NCBI GenBank assembly: GCA_002441135.1
Contig: DJVJ01000020.1
Coordinates: forward strand, 1 to 58,221
Source of the DNA: Caryophanales bacterium UBA6259
GTDB taxonomy: Bacteria; Bacillota; Bacilli; Tepidibacillales; Tepidibacillaceae
Length of the DNA: 58,221 nt
Reading direction: 5' to 3'
The notes under the pieces are model-generated. The model was not told the DNA's origin. It was given only the letters and a program-made list of their open reading frames with translations, and did no database searches. Below are positions 24,299-32,833 of this stretch, one piece after another. Made by a program: the position numbers and the translations under genes. Position 1 is the stretch's first letter; each line of letters starts with the position of its first letter.

Positions 24299-25607
24299 GT
24301 TTTCTCTCCCCACCCTGCTTTATTTTCTTAAATTCCTCAATTAACTTAGGAAGTACTTCAAATGCATCGCCAACTACAGCATAGTTACACTTATCAAAGA
24401 TTTGTGCATTTGGATCTTTGTTGATTGCAACTACTACCTCTGAATTTTCCATACCAACTGTATGCTGAACTGCACCAGAAATACCAACAGCAAAGTATAA
24501 CTTAGGAGCAACGGTTGTTCCTGTTTGACCTACCTGTTGTGAATGCTCTGCCCATCCTGCTTCTACTGCGTCACGGCTTGCACCAACTGCAGCGCCTAAA
24601 ACTTCTGCTAATTCTTCAATTAATTTAAAACCTTTTTCATCCTGCATTCCTTTTCCGCCGGCAACAATAATATCAGCATCACCTAAACGGATTTTATCAG
24701 TAACATCCATAACAACACTAATTACCTTAGATTGTACATTTTCTTCTTTAACATTAATTTTTTCTTCTACTAGCTTCCCTGTACGACCTGGTACTGGTTC
24801 TAAGGTTTTCATTACCTTAGGACGAACAGATGCCATTTGTGGTCTATGGTTTTTACATAGAATTGTTGCCATGATGTTTCCACCCATAGCAGGACGAGAA
24901 GCCTCTAGTAATCTATTTTTCAAATCAATATCTAGCTTAGTTGTATCTGCTGTTAATCCTGTTCCAAGCTCTGTTGCAACTGTACTTGCTAGGTCTCTAC
25001 CAATCGCTGTTGCACCAAATAATAGAATCTCTGGCTTGTATTTCTTAACCACTTCTACTACGCCAACTTGGTAAACTTCTGAACGGTATTGATCAAGAAC
25101 TGGATCATCAACCATATATACAGTGTCTGCACCATACTCATATAAGGTTTTGGAAATATGCTCTACCTTATTTCCTAATAAAACACCAGCTAATTCAACC
25201 CCTAATTTGTCTGCTAATTGACGACCTGCACCAAGTAATTCTAAGGAAACAGGGGCAACTTTACCATTACGTTGTTCGATAAATACCCATACACCTTGAT
25301 CCTCTGATTCAGGAATTGCTACTTTAGGAGTAGCTGTTTCCTTTTGAACTTCTTTAGCTGCTGCCTCTTTTTGTTCTTCTTGCTTTGCTTCTACCTTTAC
25401 TTCTTCTTTGGCTTCTGCTACTGCAGATTTAACACCAAATGGTAGTGTAATTGCATCTGTAGGACAAACCTCGATACATTCACCACACTCAATACATTTA
25501 TCAGCAATTACTTGTGCCTGACTATCACCCATAAAAAGAGCTTCATGAGGACAAGTATCAATACATGCTCCACAAGAAATACATGCGCTAGAAATAGAAA
25601 CTGCCAT
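24291..25607 (-). CDS. fixB: ETF alpha subunit FixB with N-terminal 2[4Fe-4S] ferredoxin domain
   Basis: 438 residues in three parts. Residues 1-57 form a bacterial ferredoxin with two cluster motifs, CISCGACIDTCP and CIECGECIEVCP. Residues about 63-98 are an Ala/Glu/Lys-rich linker. The rest is ETF alpha with the C-terminal FAD domain (GISGAVQHTVGMENSEVVVAINKD). Fused ferredoxin ETF alpha proteins occur in bifurcating systems of anaerobes such as acetogens. Here the extra clusters probably offer a low-potential branch for electrons from NADH. One base overlap with fixA shows tight coupling. Confidence 0.94.
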   Translation of the reverse strand: MAVSISSACISCGACIDTCPHEALFMGDSQAQVIADKCIECGECIEVCPTDAITLPFGVKSAVAEAKEEVKVEAKQEEQKEAAAKEVQKETATPKVAIPESEDQGVWVFIEQRNGKVAPVSLELLGAGRQLADKLGVELAGVLLGNKVEHISKTLYEYGADTVYMVDDPVLDQYRSEVYQVGVVEVVKKYKPEILLFGATAIGRDLASTVATELGTGLTADTTKLDIDLKNRLLEASRPAMGGNIMATILCKNHRPQMASVRPKVMKTLEPVPGRTGKLVEEKINVKEENVQSKVISVVMDVTDKIRLGDADIIVAGGKGMQDEKGFKLIEELAEVLGAAVGASRDAVEAGWAEHSQQVGQTGTTVAPKLYFAVGISGAVQHTVGMENSEVVVAINKDPNAQIFDKCNYAVVGDAFEVLPKLIEEFKKIKQGGERKHG

Positions 25608-26428
25608 TATGACACTCCTCCCCCAGTAAATAATCCATGAACATTCACTAGTTTATCCATCACTGTTTTAACTACCTCATCAGCAGTTCCAGTTACCTTT
25701 TGGCCACCTGATTGCTTTGGTGGAGCAAAGATTTTACCTACTACGGTTGGAGATCCTTTTAATCCTAGCTGGTCACGGTCAACCTCAATATCGTTTACGG
25801 ACCAAATTAGCGGCTTATATTTTGCTGCTTTAATCATATTTGGTAGTGGAGCATAGGTTAAATCATTGATTTCCTTTTCAACCGTAATTAAAACTGGTAG
25901 TTTAGACTCTACGATTTCTACTCCATCTTCAATTTTACGATGTACTCGAATAACTTTTTTCTCAGCTGAAAAGCTTTCTACATGAATAACTTGAGCCAAT
26001 ACAGGCATACTTAAACGTCTAGCAACACCAGGACCTACCTGAGCAGTATCTCCATCAATTGCTTGTTTGCCAGCAAAAATTACATCTACCGGCTCCTTCT
26101 CTGAAACCTTTCTTAATGCCTGTGTTAATGCATAGCTAGTTGCTAAAGTATCAGATCCAGCAAATGCTCGGTCAGAAATTAATACCCCATCATCCGCTCC
26201 TAATTCGATACACTTCTTAATCACATCAACCGCCATTGGTGGCCCCATTGAAATAACGGTAACCTTACCACCATATTTGTTTTTTAAACGCACCGCTTCT
26301 TCAACCGCATGAGAATCATATGGGTTAATAATAGATGGTGCACTGCTGCGATCAAGTGTATTTGTAACTGGATCAAGCTTAACTACACTCGTATCCGGAA
26401 CTTGTTTAACAAATACTACATAATGCAT
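25607..26428 (-). CDS. fixA: ETF beta subunit FixA
   Basis: 273 residues. First gene of fixABCX. It has the ETF beta start MHYVVFVKQVPDTSVVKLD, the nucleotide-binding region VTVISMGPPMAVDVIKKCIELGADDGVLISDRAFAG (in part) and the conserved GKQAIDGDTAQVGP segment. In bifurcating FixAB the FAD in this subunit splits NADH electrons to ferredoxin/flavodoxin and to quinone through FixCX. GGGAAGTGA precedes the ATG. A promoter and a Rex-box-like palindrome lie upstream. Confidence 0.95.
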   Translation of the reverse strand: MHYVVFVKQVPDTSVVKLDPVTNTLDRSSAPSIINPYDSHAVEEAVRLKNKYGGKVTVISMGPPMAVDVIKKCIELGADDGVLISDRAFAGSDTLATSYALTQALRKVSEKEPVDVIFAGKQAIDGDTAQVGPGVARRLSMPVLAQVIHVESFSAEKKVIRVHRKIEDGVEIVESKLPVLITVEKEINDLTYAPLPNMIKAAKYKPLIWSVNDIEVDRDQLGLKGSPTVVGKIFAPPKQSGGQKVTGTADEVVKTVMDKLVNVHGLFTGGGVS

Positions 26429-26485
26429 AACATGTCACTTCCCCTCTCATTAACATATTATATCTACTTTCTATTAAATACTTGT

Positions 26486-26546
26486 TTGCGAATAGTTTCA
26501 CAAACTTACCTACTTTAAGAATAGACAAAAATAGTAAGATATGCAA
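26486..26546 (-). promoter_or_regulatory. fixABCX promoter with Rex-box-like operator
   Basis: Minus strand: -35 TTGCAT (26541-26546), 17-base spacer, -10 TATTCT (26518-26523). Just downstream of the start point, 26486-26503 reads TTGTGAAACTATTCGCAA, one base away from the Rex consensus TTGTGAA-N4-TTCACAA. Rex leaves DNA when NADH is high, which would match an NADH-oxidising FixAB complex. Confidence 0.7.
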
Positions 26547-26823
26547 ACGTTATTTTATAATTTTTATAGATTTTTTACAGTTTTCCTCCTTTTTTTCTTA
26601 TTTGCTTCGTTGTATAAAAAGACATTATAAAATCAATAGTTTATAAGTCCATTGTAACATAAAACCCACTACAATCGAAGCGTTTTCATTTAATTATCAT
26701 TTTTTTCTAACAGTTTCACTAAATTACCTTTTTCTACTATTTATCATAATTTTCTTGCTTTGTTTAGCTACTAGCTAACGTGAAGGATTGAACGTGCGTG
26801 GAATAACTATAATAAAGTCTTAA
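26547..26823. other. AT-rich intergenic region, no gene seen
   Basis: No plausible ORF with a ribosome site. A weak cre-like site (TGAAAACGCTTCGA on the minus strand, 26675-26688) is the only motif noted, upstream of the fix promoter. Confidence 0.4.
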
Positions 26824-27288
26824 CTAAATTATCGATAGAGCCAATATAAATCCATCAATTACATCACTAGCATATACACCATCACACGGCCCATCAATTC
26901 CCCTAATGCGATTTCTTAACTTGTCTTGCATTTGCACCTTCCAAAGATCACTTTCTCTTCGGATTTGCGATAGATCATTTACAAAGTGGCTTACAATGTA
27001 GCTTTGATCTACACTTTTAAACTCAACCTTAATATTAGTCTTAGCTAACTCTGAAAGTTCCTTCACTATTTCCTTAAATTCTATATCCAAAATAGAATCT
27101 ACGGCTATGATATTAATCATATTATCTACTATTTCTTTGTATACATCCTTTTTACTTTGTATTGAAAATCGAGAAAAATGGGGTACGGAATCAAAAAATA
27201 GCTGTCCTTCTTCATTCACTGTTAATATTACTATTTCATACGCTTTAAATTTCTGCGATGATTTTACTAATCCCGCTATTTTATTCAA
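26824..27288 (-). CDS. Hypothetical protein, 154 residues
   Basis: No family recognised. TTG start with GAGG eight bases upstream. The sequence is soluble, mixed alpha/beta in appearance, with no signal or membrane segment. The C-terminal part includes RRESDLWKVQMQDKLRNRIRG and ends in a hydrophobic SDVIDGFILALSII. Single Cys near residue 138. It stands alone between the fix promoter region and a terminator at 27410-27437. Codon use looks like its neighbours. Confidence 0.6.
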   Translation of the reverse strand: MNKIAGLVKSSQKFKAYEIVILTVNEEGQLFFDSVPHFSRFSIQSKKDVYKEIVDNMINIIAVDSILDIEFKEIVKELSELAKTNIKVEFKSVDQSYIVSHFVNDLSQIRRESDLWKVQMQDKLRNRIRGIDGPCDGVYASDVIDGFILALSII

Positions 27289-27409
27289 TTCGGAAACCTC
27301 CCTTATTTCTAATCATTTAATCTCGAAACTATCTAAATCTAGGATTCTACTATATTTGCTTTAATTAATTTAGTATCATTTTATGTGAAATTTTCTAGAA
27401 AATAAAGAA

Positions 27410-27437
27410 GCTAACTCAACACAATAGTTAAGTTAGC
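27410..27437 (-). terminator. Terminator of the LysM-3D protein gene
   Basis: Eleven-base arms 27410-27420 and 27427-27437 pair with one mismatch. On the minus strand TTCTTTATTTTCT follows. Confidence 0.75.
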
Positions 27438-27456
27438 TAAATTAAATTAAGAAATA

Positions 27457-28302
27457 TTATTGTAAAATATCTACACGTACATTTTTCTTTACACCAAATT
27501 GAATTGCTTCTGATAAATCTTCGATATAAACATCAATTCGATTCCCTTTAATTGCCCCACCAGTATCATGTGCAATTCGATAACCAATTCCTTCAATATA
27601 TACCCTTGTCCCTAATGGGATTACATTAGGATCTACCGCAATGGTGACATCCTTTTGTACAGGAACACCACTAAAGGTAATACCGTATTCTGGATGTCCA
27701 GGACTTTTACCAGTTGATTCAGGACCTGCTGTATATGCAGTTAAGGTAAAATATCCTGTCCTTAAAACATTGGATCTACTAGTTGTCACAGCTTTTGAGT
27801 TAGCTGCGGAAACAATTTTGACCTCATTTGGTATTTGAACTTTGTCACCAATTTTTAGTTTTTTCGGATTTAATGTCACATTTAGGCTAAGCAGCTGATT
27901 TAGAGGAACACCATTATTTTTTGCGATGCCCCATAGGGTATCTCCTTTTTTAATAACATGTGTTGCCAATTTATTCTCATCTATTGACTCAGATCCATTT
28001 GATGTCAGGTTAGTTTGATCATTCATCCCAGTTGCTTTGGTTGGAATGTTTATGACAGCTCCTATTTTTAATGCAGTTGCTTTAATTCCTGGGTTTAAGC
28101 TTTCAATGTTCTTCCAATTTACATGATATTGCTGAGCAATTCTAAATAGGGTATCCCCTTTTTTTATCGTGTATTTTTGCCATTCCGTAGTGGAATTCTT
28201 ATTTATATTGTTGTCTTGAAAAAATATTTCTCTAGCAGATACATTAGATCCTATCAGAAATGTAAACAAAATTAATAGAACTAAAATTCGTTTAGAAATC
28301 AC
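27457..28302 (-). CDS. Secreted cell wall protein with two LysM domains and a 3D domain
   Basis: 281 residues. Signal peptide with cleavage near NVSA-R (about residue 23). Two LysM peptidoglycan-binding repeats: YTIKKGDTLFRIAQQYHVNW (about 44-88) and HVIKKGDTLWGIAKNNGV (about 115-160). The C-terminal 3D domain has the conserved Asp residues in AVDPNVIPLGT, AHDTGGAIKG and RIDVY. Relatives such as YocH/YabE are autolysins, probably lytic transglycosylase-like, active in wall turnover or resuscitation. Single gene with its own terminator. Confidence 0.9.
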   Translation of the reverse strand: MISKRILVLLILFTFLIGSNVSAREIFFQDNNINKNSTTEWQKYTIKKGDTLFRIAQQYHVNWKNIESLNPGIKATALKIGAVINIPTKATGMNDQTNLTSNGSESIDENKLATHVIKKGDTLWGIAKNNGVPLNQLLSLNVTLNPKKLKIGDKVQIPNEVKIVSAANSKAVTTSRSNVLRTGYFTLTAYTAGPESTGKSPGHPEYGITFSGVPVQKDVTIAVDPNVIPLGTRVYIEGIGYRIAHDTGGAIKGNRIDVYIEDLSEAIQFGVKKNVRVDILQ

Positions 28303-28418
28303 AAAAAATCTCCCTTCTTTTATATAGGTTCATTTTCCATCATTTCCAATTTATTCTCTGATTATACATATACATAAACTTCCTTTTTTGAGCCATGCTA
28401 TAAAATGAGGTGATATCG

Positions 28419-28655
28419 ATGGATAAAAAGAGCAAGGAAAAATTTGCAGAAGAAGCAATGGAGGCTAAGGATACCCCACTAGACCATTGGAGTAAGGACA
28501 CTGATCCAGCAGTAATGGCAGGCGATGAATGGGTTGATCCACAAGAGGATTTTGGTAATAAGGTAATAGAAAATGAAGATTTAAAAAAAGGAATTCGGAC
28601 ACAAAGCGGTACCTTTATGCATCCAGTTTTTGATGTATCATATGGAGAAGATTAA
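28419..28655 (+). CDS. DUF3905 family protein
   Basis: 78 residues, acidic. The conserved core LDHWSKDTDPAVMAGDEWVDP matches DUF3905, a small family of Bacillales spore formers. Starts at ATG 28419 behind GAGGTGATATCG; the in-frame GTG at 28410 is inside the ribosome site. Function unknown. Its stop overlaps a terminator (28654-28674). Confidence 0.75.
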   Translation: MDKKSKEKFAEEAMEAKDTPLDHWSKDTDPAVMAGDEWVDPQEDFGNKVIENEDLKKGIRTQSGTFMHPVFDVSYGED

Positions 28656-28679
28656 TCCACCTATTTGGTGGATTTTTTG
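28654..28679 (+). terminator. Terminator after the DUF3905 gene
   Basis: AATCCACC / GGTGGATT stem with loop TATTT and a following T-run. Confidence 0.9.
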
Positions 28680-28716
28680 AATTAATATGAATATAATGTA
28701 ACAAAGAGGTGAGCAT

Positions 28717-28938
28717 ATGAAAAAAATGGGAGTAACACTAATCATAATCGCTAGCTTACTTTGGACTCTTTTCTTTATTACATCTTTATTTATTTTTGAT
28801 GCTCCAGAATTAGGATTTATTATATCCGCCGTGATTATCGGAATTGTTGGAGCCATTTTCATTTTAATTGACGTTGGAAGAGACCGATATCAAGAATATA
28901 AGGAGGAGAAGCGAAACGATGATTATCGTAAATACTGA
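28717..28938 (+). CDS. Small membrane protein with two helices
   Basis: 73 residues. ATG behind AAAGAGGTGAGC. Two hydrophobic segments (about 5-27 and 32-53), then a charged cytoplasmic tail DRYQEYKEEKRNDDYRKY. No family recognised. It overlaps the YbjQ-family gene by 20 bases, so the two are translationally coupled and may work together. Confidence 0.7.
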   Translation: MKKMGVTLIIIASLLWTLFFITSLFIFDAPELGFIISAVIIGIVGAIFILIDVGRDRYQEYKEEKRNDDYRKY

Positions 28939-29239
28939 AAATATTGTTGGTTATGAAATTACTGAGGTACACGGATTAGTTCGAGGGAATATTGTACAAT
29001 CAAAAAATATTGGTAAAGACATCATAGCTGGATTTAGAACCCTTGTAGGTGGAGAAATAAAGGAATATACTGAGATGCTAACAGAGGCAAGACAAAAATC
29101 CACCGCTTTAATGGTAAAAGAAGCAGAAGAATTAGGAGCAAACGCAATTGTTAATGTCCGCTATATGACATCACAAATTATGCAGAATGCCGCCGAGATT
29201 CTAGCATATGGTACAGCAGTTACTATTCAAAAGAAATAA
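28919..29239 (+). CDS. YbjQ/UPF0145 family heavy-metal-binding-domain protein
   Basis: 106 residues from ATG 28919, behind AAGGAGGAG. The sequence IVNTENIVGYEITEVHGLVRG and the helix with KEAEELGANAIVNVRY are characteristic of YbjQ, a small pentameric fold. Function not established. A 17-codon upstream extension of the frame runs through the preceding gene and is rejected. Confidence 0.88.
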   Translation: MIIVNTENIVGYEITEVHGLVRGNIVQSKNIGKDIIAGFRTLVGGEIKEYTEMLTEARQKSTALMVKEAEELGANAIVNVRYMTSQIMQNAAEILAYGTAVTIQKK

Positions 29240-29248
29240 TTATGTATG

Positions 29249-29302
29249 ACTGGAACGCGAGATTTTAATCTTTTCGTATTAAGCCTCTGTTCCAGTTTTT
29301 TT
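29249..29302 (+). terminator. Terminator after the ybjQ-like gene
   Basis: ACTGGAAC (29249-29256) pairs with GTTCCAGT (29289-29296) around a long internal loop, followed by TTTTTTT. Confidence 0.75.
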
Positions 29303-29326
29303 GCCTATTTTCTATTATTGTGCTTT

Positions 29327-30718
29327 CTATATTAAACCCAGCATCCGAACAACCTGAGTAATGGTAAATGTAACAATCAAGGCAATCGATGTTGGGATTA
29401 TAAAGGCGAGTGCTGTCCATTTTATACTTCCTGTCTCTTTACGAATCGTTAACATTGTAGTAGCACATGGGAAATGCAACAAAGAAAATAATAATAAATT
29501 TAAAGCCGTTAACCAAGTCCAACCATTATTCAGTAATAATTCCTTTAAGGCCTGTAAACTATCTAGTTCTACCATGCTTCCTTGGGATAAATAACTCATA
29601 ATTAGAATAGGGAAAACTATCTCATTGGCTGGGAATCCTAGAATAAATGCTAATAAGATATAGCCATCTAATCCTATAGCATAGCCAACAGGTTGGAGCC
29701 AAGATGCTACAATATCAATTAAATTAGCATCACCAATATAAATATTAGCGAACAACCACGTAATTGCTCCAGCAGGTGCCGCTACAATAATTGCTCTTTT
29801 TAAAACGAAAATAGTACGGTCAAATACCGACCGAATAAATACTCTCATCACTTGAGGACGGCGATATGGAGGAAGCTCTAAAGTAAAACTAGATGGTACA
29901 CCCTTTAGCATCGTTTTTGATAAAAACCAAGATATGAATAAGGTAACAGAGATCCCTACTAAGACTAAGCCCACAACAACAAAGGAGGCGACTAATGTAG
30001 AATATAAGGCTCCTACCGCGGCTCCAAAGAAAATAATAGCGATAGTAATTAAAGTAGGGAAACGTCCATTACAAGGTACAAAATTATTAGTTAATATCGC
30101 TATTAATCGTTCCCTTGGAGATTCTATTATCCGACAAGCAATTACTCCAGCCGCATTACATCCAAACCCCATACTCATCGTTAATGATTGTTTACCATGA
30201 GCACCAGCTCTTTGAAAAAACCGATCTAAATTAAAAGCAACTCTAGGTAAATACCCTAAATCCTCAAGTATTGTAAACAGTGGAAAGAAAATAGCCATTG
30301 GAGGCAGCATGACAGAGACTACCCACGCCAAACCTCGATACATTCCTAGGACTAAAACACCATGTAACCAGCTTGGAGCATTTAATGCTTGAAATATATT
30401 CGTTAGTTGTTCCTGGCCCCAGAAGAACAAGGTAGATAGCATTTGAGAAGGATAATTTGCGCCTGTAATCGTCAGCCAAAGAACCCCCCCAAGTACCATT
30501 AGCATAATAGGATATCCAAACACCTTAGATGTCAGAATATCATCTATTTTTCGGTCGATATCTATTTTAGTGGTTTTTTTCTTTACTACTTTCCTCGTTA
30601 TTTCTCCTGACTTTTGATAAATTTGACTTACTATTTGATCACGAGTTAATTCGGATGATTGAAATTCGGTTGCCATTTTTTTTATCTGATGAAAATCTTC
30701 AAGATCTAATTCTACCAT
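29327..30718 (-). CDS. feoB: Ferrous iron transporter FeoB, membrane-domain subunit (split FeoB)
   Basis: 463 residues that match the membrane part of FeoB. After an about 60-residue cytoplasmic start come multiple helices and the gate motifs SMGFGCNAAGVIACRI and NNFVPCNGRFPTL, with conserved Cys in both. The GTPase part is a separate gene upstream whose stop overlaps this start by 7 bases. A good ribosome site (GAGGGGAG, 8 bases) precedes the ATG, so this is a genuine split gene rather than a sequencing frameshift. Total of both parts is about 707 residues, a normal FeoB length. Confidence 0.9.
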   Translation of the reverse strand: MVELDLEDFHQIKKMATEFQSSELTRDQIVSQIYQKSGEITRKVVKKKTTKIDIDRKIDDILTSKVFGYPIMLMVLGGVLWLTITGANYPSQMLSTLFFWGQEQLTNIFQALNAPSWLHGVLVLGMYRGLAWVVSVMLPPMAIFFPLFTILEDLGYLPRVAFNLDRFFQRAGAHGKQSLTMSMGFGCNAAGVIACRIIESPRERLIAILTNNFVPCNGRFPTLITIAIIFFGAAVGALYSTLVASFVVVGLVLVGISVTLFISWFLSKTMLKGVPSSFTLELPPYRRPQVMRVFIRSVFDRTIFVLKRAIIVAAPAGAITWLFANIYIGDANLIDIVASWLQPVGYAIGLDGYILLAFILGFPANEIVFPILIMSYLSQGSMVELDSLQALKELLLNNGWTWLTALNLLLFSLLHFPCATTMLTIRKETGSIKWTALAFIIPTSIALIVTFTITQVVRMLGLI

Positions 30719-31446
30719 GATGCTATCTCCCCTCTCAGATCAATTGAACTAGGGAGTAAATATTTCTCAATCGATTCGATAATGGTTTCATCTCCATCCA
30801 ATAAACGTAAGGCAACCCACCTAGCATTTATTTTCCCCCTAAGTATTTTTTCCAGCTTTAACGATAGTTGATTAATCCTCTCCTCTATGCCAGCAGAATA
30901 TCTAATTTGATAAGGTTTTAATTGCAGTTTTTTCATTACAATATCATCAACTATATCTTTTAATTCAGTTAATCCCTTTTGTTCTCTAGCAATGGTTCCA
31001 ATAACAGGTACTCCTAATTCAGCGGATAGTTTACTTAAATCTACAGAAATTCCTTTTCGTTCTGCTTCATCTAAGAGATTCACTGCTACAACCACATCTG
31101 AAGTTATTTCCATAATTTGAAGGGCTAAATTTAGATTTCTTTCTAAATTTGTAGCATCAGTTACTACAATTGTTGCTTCAGGTTTTCCAAAACAAATAAA
31201 ATCTCTAGCTACCTGTTCATCAGGTGAATTAGCTAATATTGAATAAGTTCCTGGTAGATCAACTAATAAAAAAGGTTTCCCTCGATGTATAAAATGACCT
31301 TGAGCATTGGTCACAGTTTTGCCAGGCCAATTCCCAGTATGTTGCTTTAATCCTGTTAATGCATTAAAAATAGTGCTTTTTCCCGTGTTTGGGTTTCCTG
31401 CTAACGCAAGAACAATATCTGTTGGACTAGCTTTTTCAATTTTCAC
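30712..31446 (-). CDS. feoB: Ferrous iron transporter FeoB, GTPase subunit (split FeoB)
   Basis: 244 residues. G-protein motifs GNPNTGKSTIFNALTG (G1), GKTVTNAQG (switch), DLPGTYS (G3) and VNLLDEA (G4-like) match the FeoB N-terminal domain. The helical GDI domain follows, then a short SIDLRGEIASW end. It ends before any membrane helix. Encoded between feoA and the membrane subunit in one operon. Confidence 0.92.
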   Translation of the reverse strand: MKIEKASPTDIVLALAGNPNTGKSTIFNALTGLKQHTGNWPGKTVTNAQGHFIHRGKPFLLVDLPGTYSILANSPDEQVARDFICFGKPEATIVVTDATNLERNLNLALQIMEITSDVVVAVNLLDEAERKGISVDLSKLSAELGVPVIGTIAREQKGLTELKDIVDDIVMKKLQLKPYQIRYSAGIEERINQLSLKLEKILRGKINARWVALRLLDGDETIIESIEKYLLPSSIDLRGEIASW

Positions 31447-31463
31447 GGATACATTACCCCTTT

Positions 31464-31700
31464 TTATAATTGCTTAACAAAAATTTGATTAGCCTCTATT
31501 TTTCGTAAACCTATTAAGGAACCTTTAATTAAATAAGCAGTTGGATCACCAGCTGGACTAACTCTTATCACCTCTATTACAGATTCAGGTACAACTCCTA
31601 AGTCTAATAGTCTCCTTCTTAATAGACCGTTTACCATTATCAATTCTACTTCTCCCTTTGCGCCAATTGGTAAGCTTGAAAGTGGGATTTTATTCTTCAT
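31464..31700 (-). CDS. feoA: FeoA SH3-like protein
   Basis: 78 residues with the FeoA pattern: LSSLPIGAKGEVELI, RRRLLDLGVVPESVIEVIRVSP and YLIKGSLIGLRKIEANQI. Small cytoplasmic partner of FeoB. First gene of feoA-feoB(G)-feoB(M), divergent from a DtxR-family regulator. GGAGGTAACACAA precedes the ATG. Confidence 0.93.
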   Translation of the reverse strand: MKNKIPLSSLPIGAKGEVELIMVNGLLRRRLLDLGVVPESVIEVIRVSPAGDPTAYLIKGSLIGLRKIEANQIFVKQL

Positions 31701-31720
31701 TTTGTGTTACCTCCATTCTT

Positions 31721-31738
31721 TTAGTTATTCTTAACTAA
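31721..31738. promoter_or_regulatory. Palindrome in the feoA / DtxR-family intergenic region
   Basis: TTAGTTA TTCT TAACTAA: seven-base arms with a 4-base centre, 20 bases upstream of the feoA start. The form resembles DtxR/IdeR/MntR-family operators, and a gene of that family is transcribed divergently. It lies close to the feoA ribosome site, where binding would block transcription. Confidence 0.55.
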
Positions 31739-31892
31739 TTAAATTAGCCGCAGGAAACTTAACTACCACATTTATATGAAACAAATGAATTTGGCGTGCA
31801 AATTTGTTTTAAAGAAAGTAGCCTATTTTTTTGAAAACATAAGTAAGTAATAGAAAACATATGATGTAAAAAAGATGGAATAAAGGTGTGAT

Positions 31893-32411
31893 TTGATGAT
31901 AGATAACCAAGAGTTTCATACTTTCCGAGGATATGAAATTATGGAAAATCATAAAAAATTGTTGTCCCGTAGTATGGAAGATTATCTTGAAATGATATAT
32001 AGAAACAGTTTAGAAGAAGGTTATACTAGAATAAATATTTTAGCAGATTCGCTTAATGTTCAGGCTCCTTCCGTTACAAAAATGGTGCAAAAACTCGGGA
32101 GATTGGGGTTAATTCAATATGAGAAGTATGGGATCGTTAAGCTTTCAGAAGAAGGAAAAAAAATTGGGAGCTTTCTTTTAAATCGCCATAAGATTATTGA
32201 AAAATTTTTGAGAATCTTAGGGGAAGAGGAACAGCTATTAGTAAATGTAGAACTTATAGAACATAATGTAACATTAAGTGCCCTAAATAAAATCGATATG
32301 CTTAATAACTTTTTAGAATCAGACCAAGAATTACTAAGAAAATTTGAAAAATATCGCAATTCTTCGCAACCAGGGAAAAACTTGAAGAATCATAATATCA
32401 ATTTTAAATAA
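31893..32411 (+). CDS. DtxR/MntR family metal-dependent transcriptional regulator
   Basis: 172 residues. The N-terminal winged helix (about 25-85) has SMEDYLEMIY, LADSLNVQAPSVTKMVQKLGRLGLI and the wing YEKYGIVKLSEEGKKIG. The dimerisation/metal region (about 86-150) has HKIIEKFLRILG and VELIEHNVTLSAL. No SH3 domain. MntR has similar length. It is divergent from feoAB, so iron- or manganese-dependent control of feoAB is likely. ATG at 31893 or the next codon; AAAGGTG upstream. Confidence 0.85.
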   Translation: MMIDNQEFHTFRGYEIMENHKKLLSRSMEDYLEMIYRNSLEEGYTRINILADSLNVQAPSVTKMVQKLGRLGLIQYEKYGIVKLSEEGKKIGSFLLNRHKIIEKFLRILGEEEQLLVNVELIEHNVTLSALNKIDMLNNFLESDQELLRKFEKYRNSSQPGKNLKNHNINFK

Positions 32412-32416
32412 AACCT

Positions 32417-32445
32417 AAAAGAATGGAGAAACCATTCTTTTTTTT
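32417..32445 (+). terminator. Terminator after the DtxR-family gene
   Basis: AAAAGAATGG/CCATTCTTTT stem, loop AGAAA, then a T-run. Confidence 0.9.
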
Positions 32446-32548
32446 GAATATAGTTTAAAACCCACAATTTAGGCGTTTACCCCCGTTACTGATAGTTGCC
32501 TACTTGAATATGGTGTTAAGGAAGACAATTGAACAGGGAGGAATTCAT

Positions 32549-32815
32549 GTGCAACATGCGCAAATGGAAAAAGCATATGCTTTATTACGACGTTGTATGG
32601 AGCTAGAATTTGCAGCTGTAGAAATCCGCTTGTATCTCGATACTCATCCTTTTGATCAACGTGCTCAATGTGACTTTAAACGAGTTACTTATCAATGCAT
32701 GCTCTTAAAACCACAAGTAGAGCAATATTTTGGGCCATTAGAAAACTTCAGCTTTTCTCAAGAAAATCCATCCCGTTGGGTCGAAGAACTTTGGCCTTGG
32801 GAATTAGTATATTAA
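32549..32815 (+). CDS. cotJB: Spore coat peptide assembly protein CotJB
   Basis: 88 residues from GTG at 32549, which has GGGAGG seven bases upstream; the frame opens 15 codons earlier without a ribosome site. Core ALLRRCMELEFAAVEIRLYLDTHPFDQ and the end GPLENFSF...WVEELWPWELVY match CotJB. The protein is small, charged and Trp-rich at the C-terminus. It is the first gene of a three-gene cotJ cluster made in the mother cell. Confidence 0.9.
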   Translation: MQHAQMEKAYALLRRCMELEFAAVEIRLYLDTHPFDQRAQCDFKRVTYQCMLLKPQVEQYFGPLENFSFSQENPSRWVEELWPWELVY

Positions 32816-32833
32816 AAGGTGGGGTGAGAGAAT

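Noticed and set aside
22117..26428. Nitrogen-fixation island (NifX-like and FixABCX)
   Set aside because: No nifHDK or other nif genes are seen. Both families also occur in non-diazotrophs.
30700..30725. feoB frameshift from a sequencing error
   Set aside because: The downstream part has its own well-spaced ribosome site at the overlap, and both products end or start sensibly.
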